A stretch of DNA of 64,000 nucleotides. Origin: Pseudomonas brassicacearum (GTDB taxonomy: Bacteria > Pseudomonadota > Gammaproteobacteria > Pseudomonadales > Pseudomonadaceae). Positions 31,572-42,760 of the stretch are shown here, one piece after another. The position numbers and the translations under genes are program-made. The notes beneath the pieces are model-generated. The model saw only the letters and a list, made by a program, of their open reading frames with translations. It ran no database searches and was not told the DNA's origin. Numbering within the stretch: position 1 is the stretch's first letter; each line of letters opens with the position of its first letter. Location of the stretch: positions 4,960,001 through 5,024,000 of the forward strand of contig NZ_CP045701.2 of NCBI RefSeq assembly GCF_009601685.2. The letters are read 5' to 3'.

Positions 31572-31604
31572 TTGCATACCCCCCAAAAACGCATTATCTT
31601 GTAG
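31572..31604 (+). promoter_or_regulatory. Probable nrdA promoter with NrdR-like box
   Basis: TTGCAT (31572-31577), 16-base spacer, TTATCT (31594-31599): a good sigma-70 promoter. ACGCATTATCTTGTAG (31589-31604) overlaps the -10 and partly fits the NrdR palindrome (C-A-AT-T-G core). The second box expected three helix turns upstream is not clear, so NrdR control is only a suggestion. Confidence 0.5.
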
Positions 31605-31614
31605 CCCGCCGCGC

Positions 31615-31637
31615 AAAAAACCCTACATGTAGGGTTT
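31615..31637 (-). terminator. Minus-strand terminator hairpin upstream of nrdA
   Basis: Perfect palindrome AAACCCTACATGTAGGGTTT; on the minus strand it ends in TTTTTT, on the plus strand only in TTTC. It therefore looks like the end of a minus-strand transcript, although no supported minus-strand gene lies between it and nrdA. Confidence 0.65.
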
Positions 31638-31756
31638 CAGGCCAAAAACCAAACACAAGTCGGACAGAGAATTCAAGCGCTTTTCTTGCTTCTGTCCAGC
31701 TGAAACACCGTATTTCCCCAAGCCCAGACCGCCCCTGCGGATGGCAACTGTTTCCA

Positions 31757-31959
31757 GGTCGAAAACGACCGAAACGGTACGGGTGTTGCAGTCAATTGCT
31801 GCCACCCCGGCAACCTGGTTTCGAGCCTCGCTCGTAACCTGAGAACTTCGGATGGAAGCGGCATTAAACGCCCGCTTCCTACTGTCCCGAAGTTGTTATG
31901 CCCGGCGCCAGTCGGTTGTAGTGCTTCAGGACGGAACGGTGGGCACCGTGATGGTGCCC
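31757..31959. other. Structured leader (serial hairpins) of nrdA
   Basis: At least four inverted repeats in 200 bases: GGTCG-AAAA-CGACC (31757-31770); GGTT.CGAG/CTCG.AACC (31817-31839); nested AACTTCGG/CCGAAGTT (31844-31894) enclosing GGAAGCGG/CCGCTTCC (31854-31879); GGGCACC-GTGAT-GGTGCCC (31941-31959), which ends about 20 bases before the nrdA ribosome site. The palindromes can fold on either strand, so it may be an nrdA mRNA leader or a separate small RNA. Confidence 0.55.
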
Positions 31960-31988
31960 AAACAAACATAGAGAACGTGGAGACACCC

Positions 31989-34880
<2,892 letters not shown>

Positions 34881-34916
34881 GCTGAGTGGGTGGGCGCGTA
34901 AAGGCGCCCGCTGAAG

Positions 34917-34957
34917 AAGCCCCCGATAGACCGCTGGTTTATCGGGGGTTTTCTTTT
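34917..34957 (+). terminator. Rho-independent terminator of nrdA
   Basis: GCCCCCGATA-GACCGCTGGTT-TATCGGGGG followed by TTTTCTTTT, 36 bases after the stop. Confidence 0.93.
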
Positions 34958-35003
34958 GCCTGGAGGAAAGCAGCCCAGGCAATACAAAATACCCGACCAA
35001 AAG

Positions 35004-35026
35004 AAAGCCCCTCTTGCGAGGGGCTT
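35004..35026 (-). terminator. Terminator of the flgBCDE unit
   Basis: Minus strand AAGCCCCTC-GCAA-GAGGGGCTTTCTTTT, 30 bases past flgE. It shows that the operon ends at flgE here. Confidence 0.9.
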
Positions 35027-35055
35027 CTTGTGCAGCCTTCAAGCCACCATCGACA

Positions 35056-36360
35056 TCAAGCCATCTGAATGATGGTCTGCATGATGGTGCTCTGGGTGGA
35101 GATGGTCTTGGCGTTCGCCTGGTAGTTGCTCTGGGCCTTGATCAGCTCGACCAGTTCGTTGGTCAGGTTGACGTTGGATTCTTCCAGGGAGTTGGACACG
35201 ATCGAACCCAGGGTCCCGGTTTCCGGGGCGTCGTAGCCCGGGATGCCCGAGGCGAAGGTTTCTTTCCAGCTGGTGCCGCCTACCGGCTGCAAACCTTGCT
35301 CGTTGGTGAAACTGGCGAGGGCGAGCTGGCCGATCGGCTTGGTCTGGTTGTTGCTGAAGTTGGCCAGCAATACACCGCTGCCGTCGATGGTCAGGTTGGT
35401 GATCTGGCCGGTGGCATAACCGTTCTGGGCAGGGATCGAGCGGGCGGTGTCGGCGTTGAACTGGGTGGTGTTGGCCATGGACACCGTAATCGTCGACGAA
35501 CCGGCGCCGTTAGCGGTCCACACGCCATTGGTGACAGTACCAGGCACCCAACCGGTCAGCACAAGATCGCTGTTGACGGTCGCAGGCGGGGTGCTGACCT
35601 GGACCAGCTTGCCACTCGAATCAAAGGTCATCGTCGAAGGAACCGGAGCGTTCGGAGCGACCGGCGCGCTGCCATCCAGGTTACGACCATCGATCAAGGT
35701 ATAGACATCCCACGTGTTGGCGCCAGTCTTGACCATGTACTGGTCCATGGAGTGCTGGTTACCCTGGGTATCGTAGACAGGGGTGGTGAATTGCTTTGTG
35801 AACGTGGCCGTATCGGTCGGGTCGAACGCCAAGGCCGGATCAGTCTGATCAATCGCCGTCGCCGTCGAGTTCAGGTTGATCGTCGACGAAACCAGGCTGG
35901 TGGCTTGCGGCGGCAGGTTCGAGGTGTCGATGCGCAGGTCGGTCAGGATGCCGTTGAGGATGTTGCCATTGGCATCCACGCCATAACCCTGCAGGCGTGA
36001 AGTGCCATCGCTGTTAGTGATGAAGCCTTCCTTGTCGGTCTTGAAGGTACCGGCACGGGTGTAGCTCAGCGAACCGTCGTTGCTCAGGACAAAGAAGCCC
36101 TGACCCTGGATACCCATGTCCAGCACGTTGCCGGTGTTGTTCACATCACCCTGGCCGAACTGCTGGGAAACGTTGGCCAGGCGTACGCCGTTGCCGACGG
36201 TCTTGCTGCCCGAGCCCAACTTGGTGGCCGAGTAGACGTCTTCGAATTCCGCGCGGGACGATTTGAAACCGGTGGTCGCCACGTTGGCGATGTTGTTGCC
36301 GGTCACGTCCAGCTGTTTGTTGGCTGCATAGAGACCGCTAAGGCCGATGTTGAAAGACAT
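35056..36360 (-). CDS. flgE: Flagellar hook protein FlgE
   Basis: Forms the curved hook outside the cell; exported by the flagellar type III system, so no signal peptide. The 434-residue protein has the N-terminal MSFNIGLSGLYAANKQLDVTGNNIANVATTGFKSSRAEF rod/hook motif and the C-terminal SLEESNVNLTNELVELIKAQSNYQANAKTISTQ, which form the coiled core (D0). The middle 300 residues are the variable surface domains, rich in Thr, Ser and Asn. Fourth gene of flgBCDE, 28 bases after flgD. A terminator follows. Confidence 0.96.
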   Translation of the reverse strand: MSFNIGLSGLYAANKQLDVTGNNIANVATTGFKSSRAEFEDVYSATKLGSGSKTVGNGVRLANVSQQFGQGDVNNTGNVLDMGIQGQGFFVLSNDGSLSYTRAGTFKTDKEGFITNSDGTSRLQGYGVDANGNILNGILTDLRIDTSNLPPQATSLVSSTINLNSTATAIDQTDPALAFDPTDTATFTKQFTTPVYDTQGNQHSMDQYMVKTGANTWDVYTLIDGRNLDGSAPVAPNAPVPSTMTFDSSGKLVQVSTPPATVNSDLVLTGWVPGTVTNGVWTANGAGSSTITVSMANTTQFNADTARSIPAQNGYATGQITNLTIDGSGVLLANFSNNQTKPIGQLALASFTNEQGLQPVGGTSWKETFASGIPGYDAPETGTLGSIVSNSLEESNVNLTNELVELIKAQSNYQANAKTISTQSTIMQTIIQMA

Positions 36361-36388
36361 GTTGACTCCTTTTGCCGGTTAGTCGGCT

Positions 36389-37111
36389 CTACATACCAAT
36401 AGTTTGTACTTTGGACAGGGCGATGCTGCCCAGCCCGGCCAGGTTGAGCATCAGCTCACCGCCCGTCTGGCTGATCGTCACGCTGCTGACCGTGGCCGGC
36501 AGGTTAGTGATCAGCGACACGGCCTTGCTGTCGATAGTGGTCGAAGCGGTGAAGGTATAGGTGCCCGACTCGACCGTCGTGCCCGCGTCGTTCTTGCCGT
36601 CCCAGATGAACGCCGAATTGCCGGCGTTCTGGCTGCCCAGGTCGATGGTGCGAACGGTCTTGCCGTCCTTGTCCACGATCTTGACCGCGACGGAAGACAC
36701 CGATGTCGGTACCACCACCGTGCCGTTGAGGCTCTTGGAGGTATCGACCACGGCCTTGTCGCCCGGAGCGATGACCGAGCGACCGACCAGCGACGAGGCC
36801 TGCAAGGCCTGGGACGAGTTGTAGTTGCCGGCGATGCCGCTCACGGTCTCGTTGAGCGTGGTGATGCCTTCCAGGCTGCTGAACTGCGCCAGTTGGGCAA
36901 CGAACTCGCCGTTATCCTGTGGCTCCAGCGGGTTCTGGTTTTTCAGCTGAGTGACCAGCAACTGCAGGAACGCATCCTTGCCCAACTCCTTCTTGCCGGT
37001 CGCTGCACTGGTTGCCGCGCCCAGGCCATCGGTCGTGGTGTTGGTCTTGACCGAGGAGTTGGCCAGAATCTCGTTGAGACTCAAACCGCTGGTAGTGTTG
37101 GTGACGCTCAT
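36389..37111 (-). CDS. flgD: Hook assembly scaffold FlgD
   Basis: Caps the growing hook so that FlgE can polymerise. The 240-residue protein has the conserved N-terminal stretch GKDAFLQLLVTQLKNQNPLEPQDNGEFVAQLAQFSSLEGITTLN, the flgD signature, and a beta-rich C-terminal half with tudor/FnIII-like strands (VKIVDKDGKTVRTIDLGSQNAGNSAFIWDGKNDAGT). It lies 15 bases after flgC and 28 before flgE, in one transcription unit. Confidence 0.96.
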   Translation of the reverse strand: MSVTNTTSGLSLNEILANSSVKTNTTTDGLGAATSAATGKKELGKDAFLQLLVTQLKNQNPLEPQDNGEFVAQLAQFSSLEGITTLNETVSGIAGNYNSSQALQASSLVGRSVIAPGDKAVVDTSKSLNGTVVVPTSVSSVAVKIVDKDGKTVRTIDLGSQNAGNSAFIWDGKNDAGTTVESGTYTFTASTTIDSKAVSLITNLPATVSSVTISQTGGELMLNLAGLGSIALSKVQTIGM

Positions 37112-37126
37112 GTGAATCGCCCCTTA

Positions 37127-37570
37127 TCACTGACCGAGGGTCAGGACCTTCTGCATCATGGTTTTGGCAGTGTTCATCATTTCGACGTTGGTCTGGAACG
37201 AACGACTGGCGGAAATCATGTCGGCCATTTCTTCGACGACGTTGACGTTCGGGTAATAGACATAACCCTTGGCGTCTGCGGCCGGATGGTTTGGTTCATA
37301 ACGTGCGTCGAGGTTGCTCTGGTCTTCGACCACGCCAAGCACCTGTACGCCCTGCCCGGCCGCGTCCTGCTCCTGGAACAGCGAGCCGCTGCCGCCGGAC
37401 TGGCCGCCCTGGAACATGGTGGCGAATACCGGGTGACGGGCGCGGTAGGTCTGGTCGATGCTCGACGAAACGGTCTCGGCGTTGGCGATGTTACTGGCCA
37501 CAGTGTTCAGGCGAGTGGTCTGGGCACTCATGGCACTGCCGGCAATGTTGAATACGCTAGCGATCGACAT
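37127..37570 (-). CDS. flgC: Flagellar proximal rod protein FlgC
   Basis: Part of the periplasmic rod joining motor to hook. 147 residues: N-terminal MSIASVFNIAGSAMSAQTTRLNTVASNIANAETVSSSIDQTYRARHPVF with the rod ANxANAxT motif, a short middle part and C-terminal VNVVEEMADMISASRSFQTNVEMMNTAKTMMQKVLTLGQ. The stop of flgB and the start of flgC are three bases apart. Confidence 0.96.
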   Translation of the reverse strand: MSIASVFNIAGSAMSAQTTRLNTVASNIANAETVSSSIDQTYRARHPVFATMFQGGQSGGSGSLFQEQDAAGQGVQVLGVVEDQSNLDARYEPNHPAADAKGYVYYPNVNVVEEMADMISASRSFQTNVEMMNTAKTMMQKVLTLGQ

Positions 37571-37573
37571 GGC

Positions 37574-37981
37574 TTACTCTCCGCGCAGGGCCGATACCAG
37601 CCCTTTGAACTTGCTGTTGAGCAGGGTGAAGCTGGCCTGGAAGTTCACGGAGTTTTCCGCGTAGTTGGACTGTTCCAGTTGAGCGTCCACGGTGTTCTGG
37701 TCGATCGAAGGTTGCATCGGGGTGCGATACATCAGCGATTCATCGCCATTGCCCAAGCCTTCAGCTTCGATATGACGGCTGTTGGTCGTGTTCAGGGCGA
37801 AGTGGCCGTTCTTGGTCTTCTCGTTCTGCTCGGCGAGCACTTTGGAGAAGTCCAGGTCCCGCGCCTTGTAGTTCGGGGTGTCGGCGTTGGCGATGTTGTT
37901 GGCCAGGACTTCGGCACGCTGGGCGCGGAAGCTCAGGGCCTGTTCGTGGATACCGAGCGCTTTATCGAAGCTGATGCTCAT
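37574..37981 (-). CDS. flgB: Flagellar proximal rod protein FlgB
   Basis: First rod gene of the flgBCDE unit. 135 residues with the rod motif QRAEVLANNIANADTPNYKARDLDF near the N-terminus and NSVNFQASFTLLNSKFKGLVSALRGE at the end. The start MSISFDKALG is chosen; a longer open frame upstream passes through the promoter. A sigma-54 promoter ends about 45 bases before the ATG. Confidence 0.95.
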   Translation of the reverse strand: MSISFDKALGIHEQALSFRAQRAEVLANNIANADTPNYKARDLDFSKVLAEQNEKTKNGHFALNTTNSRHIEAEGLGNGDESLMYRTPMQPSIDQNTVDAQLEQSNYAENSVNFQASFTLLNSKFKGLVSALRGE

Positions 37982-38024
37982 GTCGGAAACCTTTGGGTGA
38001 CCAGAATGTACGTGCGATGAACTT

Positions 38025-38040
38025 AGCAAGCAGCGTGCCA
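38025..38040 (-). promoter_or_regulatory. Sigma-54 promoter of flgBCDE
   Basis: Minus-strand TGGCACGCTGCTTGCT is a full match to the -24/-12 consensus (TGGCACG-N4-TTGCT). Expected start near 38013, giving a leader of about 32 bases. Fits FleQ/RpoN-class flagellar genes of Pseudomonas. Confidence 0.9.
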
Positions 38041-38200
38041 CTTTGGAAAAGCCCATAAACCGGGGCTTTGCGGGCATCGGCAAAGCGGCAATGCCAGAAA
38101 AGCGGCAACTGGCTTCCGCAGGCTGCCGCTTTTCTGCCGCTTTCATCCAGTCGACGAGGAACAAGCCCGCTCCCACAGTGGTGAATGGAAATCGGCAGGC

Positions 38201-38236
38201 AAAAAAACGGGAGCCCCGTGGGACTCCCGTTTTTTT
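38201..38236 (-). terminator. Terminator of cheV-cheR
   Basis: AAAAAAACGGGAG-CCCCGTGGGA-CTCCCGTTTTTTT: symmetrical stem flanked by A and T runs, 15 bases past cheR; it may work in both directions. Confidence 0.93.
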
Positions 38237-38251
38237 GACAACCCAAGCCAA

Positions 38252-39079
38252 TCACTTCGCCTGGTAGATGATCCCCGGGCTGCACTGGACCATCTGGTAA
38301 TGATCCGGCAAACCGTTCAACGCCTCGGAGGCGCCGAGGAACAGGTAGCCGCCCGGCTTGAGCGTGCTATGGATACGCAACAGAATGTCTTTCTTCACTT
38401 CGGCGGAGAAGTAGATCAGCACGTTGCGGCAAAACACGATGTCGAACTTGCCCAGGCTGGCATAGCTGTCCAGCAGGTTGAACGAGCGGAACTCCACCCG
38501 ACTCTTGATCGGTGCCTTGACCACCCATTTGCCCGGCCCTTTCGGGTCGAAGTAACGTTGCAGGCGATCCGGCGACAGGCCCCGGCCGATGGCCAGGCTG
38601 TCGTACTCACCGGTCTTGCAGTTATTGAGCATGGTCCCGGACAGGTCGGTGGCGACGATCTGCACGCCGCCTTTCAGCTGGCCGAGGTTGGACCGTTCGA
38701 ACTCGTCGATGGACATCGACAGCGAATAGGGTTCCTGCCCCGACGAACAGGCCGCCGACCAGATCCGCAGACGCTGGCCCGGGCTGGCCTTGATGGCCGC
38801 CGGCAGCACTTTGTTCTTCAATACCTCGAACGGATAGGTGTCACGAAACCACAGGGTTTCGTTGGTGGTCATCGCGTCCACCACCATCTCGCGCAAGCCA
38901 CTGCGCGGCTGGGTCTGGATACGCTGCACCAGTTCGCCCAATGACTTGAGGCCCTGTTGTTCCATCAATTTATTGAGACGGCTCGACACCAGGTATTGCT
39001 TGTTTTCACCAAGCAAGATGCCACAGGCTTTTTCCAGGAAGACCCGGAACTGTTCGAAATCCAAATTACCCGTAGACAA
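38252..39079 (-). CDS. cheR: Chemotaxis protein methyltransferase CheR
   Basis: Methylates glutamates on chemoreceptors with S-adenosylmethionine. The 275-residue protein has the helical N-domain (DFEQFRVFLEKACGILLGENKQYLVSSRL) and the SAM fold with RIWSAACSSGQEPYSLSM, IVATDLSGTMLN and FDIVFCRNVLIYF. The start is taken as the TTG at 39079 (MSTGNLDFEQF), with an AGAGG element eight bases upstream; the ATG further up adds residues unlike the family. It follows cheV on the same strand after 54 bases. Confidence 0.94.
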   Translation of the reverse strand: MSTGNLDFEQFRVFLEKACGILLGENKQYLVSSRLNKLMEQQGLKSLGELVQRIQTQPRSGLREMVVDAMTTNETLWFRDTYPFEVLKNKVLPAAIKASPGQRLRIWSAACSSGQEPYSLSMSIDEFERSNLGQLKGGVQIVATDLSGTMLNNCKTGEYDSLAIGRGLSPDRLQRYFDPKGPGKWVVKAPIKSRVEFRSFNLLDSYASLGKFDIVFCRNVLIYFSAEVKKDILLRIHSTLKPGGYLFLGASEALNGLPDHYQMVQCSPGIIYQAK

Positions 39080-39133
39080 GATACCGCCTCTTTCATCGTG
39101 TTGACTTGCCGGACGCACAACGCGCCCGACCTT

Positions 39134-40060
39134 TTATTCTGCCGCCTTGATCCGATCGACGACCCGTGAAGCCAGGTCATCGGGACGGAATTTCGCCAGG
39201 AAATCGTCTGCGCCGACCTTCTTGACCATCGCCTGGTTGAAAACCCCGGACAATGAAGTATGCAAGATGATGTGCAGTTTCTGCATGCGCGGGTCACTGC
39301 GGATTTCCGACGTCAGGGTGTACCCGTCCATCTCCGGCATCTCAATGTCGGAGATCATCATCAGGAACTCTTCCTCGGGCTTCTTGCCCTCGTCGACCAG
39401 CTTGCGCAGGTAATCCAGCGCCTGTCGCCCGTCATTCAACGCCACTACCTCGACGCCGACCGTTTGCAGGCAACGGGTCACCTGCTTGCGGGCCACCGAC
39501 GAGTCATCGACGGTCAACACCCGCAACGAAATCGCCTTGTGTTGGGTTTCGGCATCCACCACACCCACGGAGATCGCTTCCGGCGTGGGCGCAACTTCGG
39601 CGAGGATCTTCTCCACGTCGATGATTTCCACCAATTGGTTATCGACCCGGGTCACCGCCGTGAGGTAGTGATCGCGGCCGGTGCCCTTGGGCGGTGGATG
39701 GATCTCTTCCCAGTTCATGTTGACGATGCGCTCCACCGAGCGCACCAGGAAACCCTGGGTCTTGGTGTTGTACTCAGTGATGATCACAAACGGATTGCTC
39801 TGGTCCAGCAGACGACCGGAACCGGTCGCCATCGCCAGGTCGAGAATCGGGATGGTCGCTCCCCGAATATTGGCCACACCGCACACGACGGGGCTGGACT
39901 TGGGCATCAAGGTCAGCTTGGGGCATTGCAGCACCTCGCGAACCTTGAATACGTTGATCCCATACATTTGTTGGCCGTCGAGACGGAACAACAACAGCTC
40001 CAGGCGATTCTGACCAACCAGCTGAGTGCGCTGGTTTACCGAATCCATTACTCCCGCCAT
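39134..40060 (-). CDS. cheV: Chemotaxis coupling protein CheV
   Basis: A CheW domain joined to a receiver domain; couples receptors to CheA and helps adaptation. 308 residues. CheW part: LELLLFRLDGQQMYGINVFKVREVLQCPKLTLMPKSSPVVCGVANIRGATIPILDLA. Receiver part: LRVLTVDDSSVARKQV, phospho-Asp in FLMMISDIEMPEMDGYTLTSEIR, and the late Lys in GADDFLAKFRPDDLA. The start MAGVMDSVNQRTQ is chosen by domain limits; a longer frame would reach into flgA. It is divergent from flgA, with cheR behind it. Confidence 0.95.
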   Translation of the reverse strand: MAGVMDSVNQRTQLVGQNRLELLLFRLDGQQMYGINVFKVREVLQCPKLTLMPKSSPVVCGVANIRGATIPILDLAMATGSGRLLDQSNPFVIITEYNTKTQGFLVRSVERIVNMNWEEIHPPPKGTGRDHYLTAVTRVDNQLVEIIDVEKILAEVAPTPEAISVGVVDAETQHKAISLRVLTVDDSSVARKQVTRCLQTVGVEVVALNDGRQALDYLRKLVDEGKKPEEEFLMMISDIEMPEMDGYTLTSEIRSDPRMQKLHIILHTSLSGVFNQAMVKKVGADDFLAKFRPDDLASRVVDRIKAAE

Positions 40061-40111
40061 GCCCTGACTCCTACCTAACGCTAATGTGTCCGACGCGCAT
40101 TCATCACTAAA

Positions 40112-40127
40112 CGGCACGGGGCTTGCT
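40112..40127 (+). promoter_or_regulatory. Sigma-54-like promoter of flgA
   Basis: CGGCACG-GGGC-TTGCT differs from the consensus only in its first base. The expected transcription start (about 40138) is one or two bases before the flgA ATG at 40139. Confidence 0.65.
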
Positions 40128-40138
40128 ATTGAACCGGC

Positions 40139-40903
40139 ATGAACGCACAAACGACATTTTCTCGACGCCTGACCACTCACTGCCGCCACTGGCTCGGTGC
40201 ACTGCTGGCTGTCTGCCTGCTCACTTCGGGCGGTCCTGCCCTTGCTGCTGTTCCGGTTACCTTGCCTGATCTCCTTATCGGCGTCACTCAGGGCTTTCTT
40301 GAATTCACCGTAGAAGACTATCTGGCTACCAGTCAAACGGAAGGTCGCTACGAGATCGAAGTCAACCAGATCGATCCGCGCCTGCGCATGCCAATGTGCG
40401 ACAAGGAATTGACTGCTTCGCTGGAGAGCCCGTCACGCCCCCTGGGCCGCGTCACGGTGAAGGTTCGTTGCGACAGCACCACGCCCTGGACGGTGTTCGT
40501 GCCCGCTCAAGTGCGCCTGTTTCGGGAAATCGTCACCACCACGCGTCCGCTGAGGCGGGCCGGGATCGTCGAGCCCCAGGACGTGACGTTGCGCGAACGG
40601 GACGTCAGCCAGATCAACCAGGGCTTCCTGACCTCCGTCGACCAGGCCATCGGACAGAAACTTGTCCGACCAATGGTCGCCGATCAGATCGTGACACTGG
40701 TCCACCTGGAGCAGGCCGAGGTGGTCCGCAAGGGCGACCAGGTGGTCATCACCGCCCGCAGCGGCTCCCTGTCCGTGCGGATGCCCGGCGAGGCCTTGTC
40801 CAACGGTGGCATGCGTGAACAGATACGGGTAAAAAACCTCAACTCCCAGCGCGTTATCAAGGCGCAGGTGATGGCCCCGGGCCAAGTGGAAGTGGCGATG
40901 TAG
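40139..40903 (+). CDS. flgA: Flagellar P-ring assembly chaperone FlgA
   Basis: Periplasmic chaperone needed to build the P ring. The 254-residue protein has a signal peptide (HWLGALLAVCLLTSGGPALA) after a basic lead. The mature part has the conserved YEIEVNQIDPRLRMPMCDKELTASL and the SAF domain (VTTTRPLRRAGIVEPQDVTLRERDVSQINQGFLTSVDQAIGQKLVRPM). No alternative in-frame start is near, so the ATG at 40139 is kept although it lies almost on the predicted transcription start. It is divergent from cheV. Confidence 0.94.
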   Translation: MNAQTTFSRRLTTHCRHWLGALLAVCLLTSGGPALAAVPVTLPDLLIGVTQGFLEFTVEDYLATSQTEGRYEIEVNQIDPRLRMPMCDKELTASLESPSRPLGRVTVKVRCDSTTPWTVFVPAQVRLFREIVTTTRPLRRAGIVEPQDVTLRERDVSQINQGFLTSVDQAIGQKLVRPMVADQIVTLVHLEQAEVVRKGDQVVITARSGSLSVRMPGEALSNGGMREQIRVKNLNSQRVIKAQVMAPGQVEVAM

Positions 40904-41012
40904 TGATCGGGTAGAGGAGGTAGAAAGCTGGCGCTTGATCCCGGTGTTCCCTAGACTGTGCCTTATGCAAAGGCAAGCGCAGACGTGCGCACGTTCATTG
41001 TATAAATGAGCC

Positions 41013-41039
41013 TAAAGTTTTTTTGGGGATGGCCGAAAA
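41013..41039 (+). promoter_or_regulatory. FliA (sigma-28) promoter of flgM
   Basis: TAAAGTTT-N11-GCCGAAAA fits the sigma-28 consensus TAAAGTTT-N11-GCCGATAA with one mismatch. It lies 37 bases before flgM, so FliA drives its own anti-sigma factor. Confidence 0.92.
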
Positions 41040-41075
41040 CATGGCAAGCGTCCAAATACCCAGAGGTTTTTTACC

Positions 41076-41393
41076 ATGGTCATCGATTTCAATCGTTTAA
41101 ACAGCTCTTCACCGCTGACAGGCACTACGCGTACCAGCGCCACCAAGGAAACCGTCGAAACCGACAAATCCGCGCCGCTGTCTACACCCGCCGAACAGGT
41201 CAGCAACGGGGAGTCGGTACACCTCAGCAATGAGGCTCAGCAGTTGCAGAAGGTCACTGACAAGCTGCGCGATCAACCTGTCGTCGACAACGCCCGTGTG
41301 GCCGAGTTGAAAGCAGCCATCGCCGATGGCAGCTACAAGGTCGACAGCAACCGCGTAGCCAGCAAACTGCTCAACTTCGAAGCCCAGCGCTAG
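41076..41393 (+). CDS. flgM: Anti-sigma-28 factor FlgM
   Basis: Holds FliA inactive until the hook is complete, then is exported. 105 residues, length typical; N-terminal part disordered and Ser/Thr-rich ([23 protein letters not shown]), C-terminal FliA-binding helices [55 protein letters not shown], the FlgM signature. Starts at an ATG behind AGAGG and a T-run. flgN follows after 48 bases. Confidence 0.95.
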   Translation: MVIDFNRLNSSSPLTGTTRTSATKETVETDKSAPLSTPAEQVSNGESVHLSNEAQQLQKVTDKLRDQPVVDNARVAELKAAIADGSYKVDSNRVASKLLNFEAQR

Positions 41394-41441
41394 GCCGCCG
41401 CCTGCGCCAGGCTTTTGGACGCTTAAGACCCAAGGCCCGCC

Positions 41442-41909
41442 ATGCACGACACTCATTTGTTGCAATTGATCATCGACGACTTTGTTCCAGCGCAACAATT
41501 GCTGGAATTGCTGCAGGCCGAATCCGTGGCCTTGCACGGTCGCGACATGCCTCTGCTGGAGAATATCCTGGCGCAGAAACAGGCATTGATCATCCTGCTT
41601 GACCAGCATGGCCGCAAACGCAGCGAGATCCTCGCCAGCCTCAACCTGCCCGCCAGCCATGACGGCCTCGAGCAACTGGCTGGTCAGTCGACGATCGGCG
41701 ATCAGTTGCTGTCCCAGAGCAAAGCGCTTAACGACCTGCTCGCCCAATGCCAGGCAACCAACGCTCGCAACGGCCAGTCGATCCTGATGCAGCAGGCCGC
41801 CACCGCCAACCAGTTGCGCATCCTCAACGGTGGCGAGATCCCGACGCTGTATGACGCTCGCGGCTCGACCGCCAAAATGGTCAAGCACCGCCCGCTCAGC
41901 CAGGCATGA
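41442..41909 (+). CDS. flgN: Flagellar export chaperone FlgN
   Basis: Helical chaperone for the hook-associated proteins FlgK and FlgL. 155 residues, nearly all helix: LLQLIIDDFVPAQQLLELLQAESVALHGRDMPLLENILAQKQALIILLDQHGRKRSEIL, the FlgN pattern with a basic, poorly ordered end (STAKMVKHRPLSQA). Co-transcribed with flgM. Assigned by position and helical pattern; FlgN proteins vary much in sequence. Confidence 0.9.
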   Translation: MHDTHLLQLIIDDFVPAQQLLELLQAESVALHGRDMPLLENILAQKQALIILLDQHGRKRSEILASLNLPASHDGLEQLAGQSTIGDQLLSQSKALNDLLAQCQATNARNGQSILMQQAATANQLRILNGGEIPTLYDARGSTAKMVKHRPLSQA

Positions 41910-42001
41910 AACGAACAATGCCTTCGCTCTATCAACGCGCGATACATGCTGGCAAAATGCCGGCCATTCGTAGTCGTATTTTGCCTGGAGATTGACTCAC
42001 C

Positions 42002-42748
42002 GTGTTCAATGCCTCAAACGCGGATGATGCTCCGCAGCCACCCAAGGTCCTCACCACGCCGCTGGAAATCTCCGGCAACCTGCGGATGCTGCAAGAGAGC
42101 CATGACCCACTGATCATTACCTTCCACGAACGTAGCCAGCGCTTCCAGAGCTATCTGGTCAATGTCGATCGCGAGACCAACTCCATTGCCCTGGATGAAA
42201 TGATTCCCCGGGACGGCGAGCGTTTCCTGCTGGCCGGTGAGCCTTTTCGTGTCGAGGGTTTCCATGACGGCGTGCGTATCGCATGGGATGGCAAGGGCCC
42301 ACTGACTATCGATGAATCCAGCGACGGTCGCTGCTATCGCGGCGCCCTGCCCGACGAAGTGGTCTACCACCAACGTCGCAACGCCTTCCGCGCCGCCCTG
42401 AAACTGGCACAACTGGTGAACGTTGAACTGGGCGGCGACAAGCTCAAGTCCCCGGTGGATGGCAAGCTGCTGGACATCTCCGCCACCGGTTGCAAGTTGC
42501 GCTTCGAGGGCGACATCACGCAGCGACTGCAATTGGGCCAGGTGTACGAGCGCTTCATCGCGGCCCTGCCTTTTGGCAACATGACCGCGCCCGTCGAGCT
42601 GCGTTACCTGCATTTCGAAGAAAGGATCAACACCACGTTCGCCGGCGTACGCTTCCACAACATCAGTGGCCTGGTGCAACGGCAGGTCGAGCGGTTCGTC
42701 TACCAGCTCCAGCGAGAAGCCCGGCGCTTCGATAAAGACGACCTCTGA
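42002..42748 (+). CDS. ycgR: Flagellar brake protein YcgR (PilZ domain)
   Basis: Binds cyclic di-GMP and slows the flagellar motor. The 248-residue protein has the N-terminal YcgR domain ([44 protein letters not shown]) and a C-terminal PilZ domain with both ligand motifs: RxxxR in YHQRRNAFR and the D/NxSxxG form in [12 protein letters not shown]. It starts at a GTG; a TGGAG stands 11 bases upstream. Sits behind flgMN as in other Pseudomonas and ends at a strong terminator. Confidence 0.94.
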   Translation: MFNASNADDAPQPPKVLTTPLEISGNLRMLQESHDPLIITFHERSQRFQSYLVNVDRETNSIALDEMIPRDGERFLLAGEPFRVEGFHDGVRIAWDGKGPLTIDESSDGRCYRGALPDEVVYHQRRNAFRAALKLAQLVNVELGGDKLKSPVDGKLLDISATGCKLRFEGDITQRLQLGQVYERFIAALPFGNMTAPVELRYLHFEERINTTFAGVRFHNISGLVQRQVERFVYQLQREARRFDKDDL

Positions 42749-42760
42749 TTTTCGATACGT

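Larger units (their letters stand above)
31090..31988. other. 899-bp region upstream of nrdA
   Basis: Holds, in order, a large palindromic repeat (31159-31279), about 270 bases with no clear feature, a DnaA-box-like site, the nrdA promoter, a minus-strand terminator hairpin, and a leader rich in inverted repeats. I see no convincing protein gene; short frames on both strands are likely chance. Confidence 0.6.

Noticed and set aside
31623..31805. 60-codon minus-strand frame ending in the terminator hairpin upstream of nrdA
   Set aside because: Its stop lies within the hairpin, which is curious, but the start has no clear ribosome site and the sequence resembles no family; kept only as part of the structured-region finding.
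31640..31988. Cobalamin riboswitch upstream of nrdA
   Set aside because: The conserved B12 box and the usual core segments are not present, and class Ia nrdA is not normally under such control.
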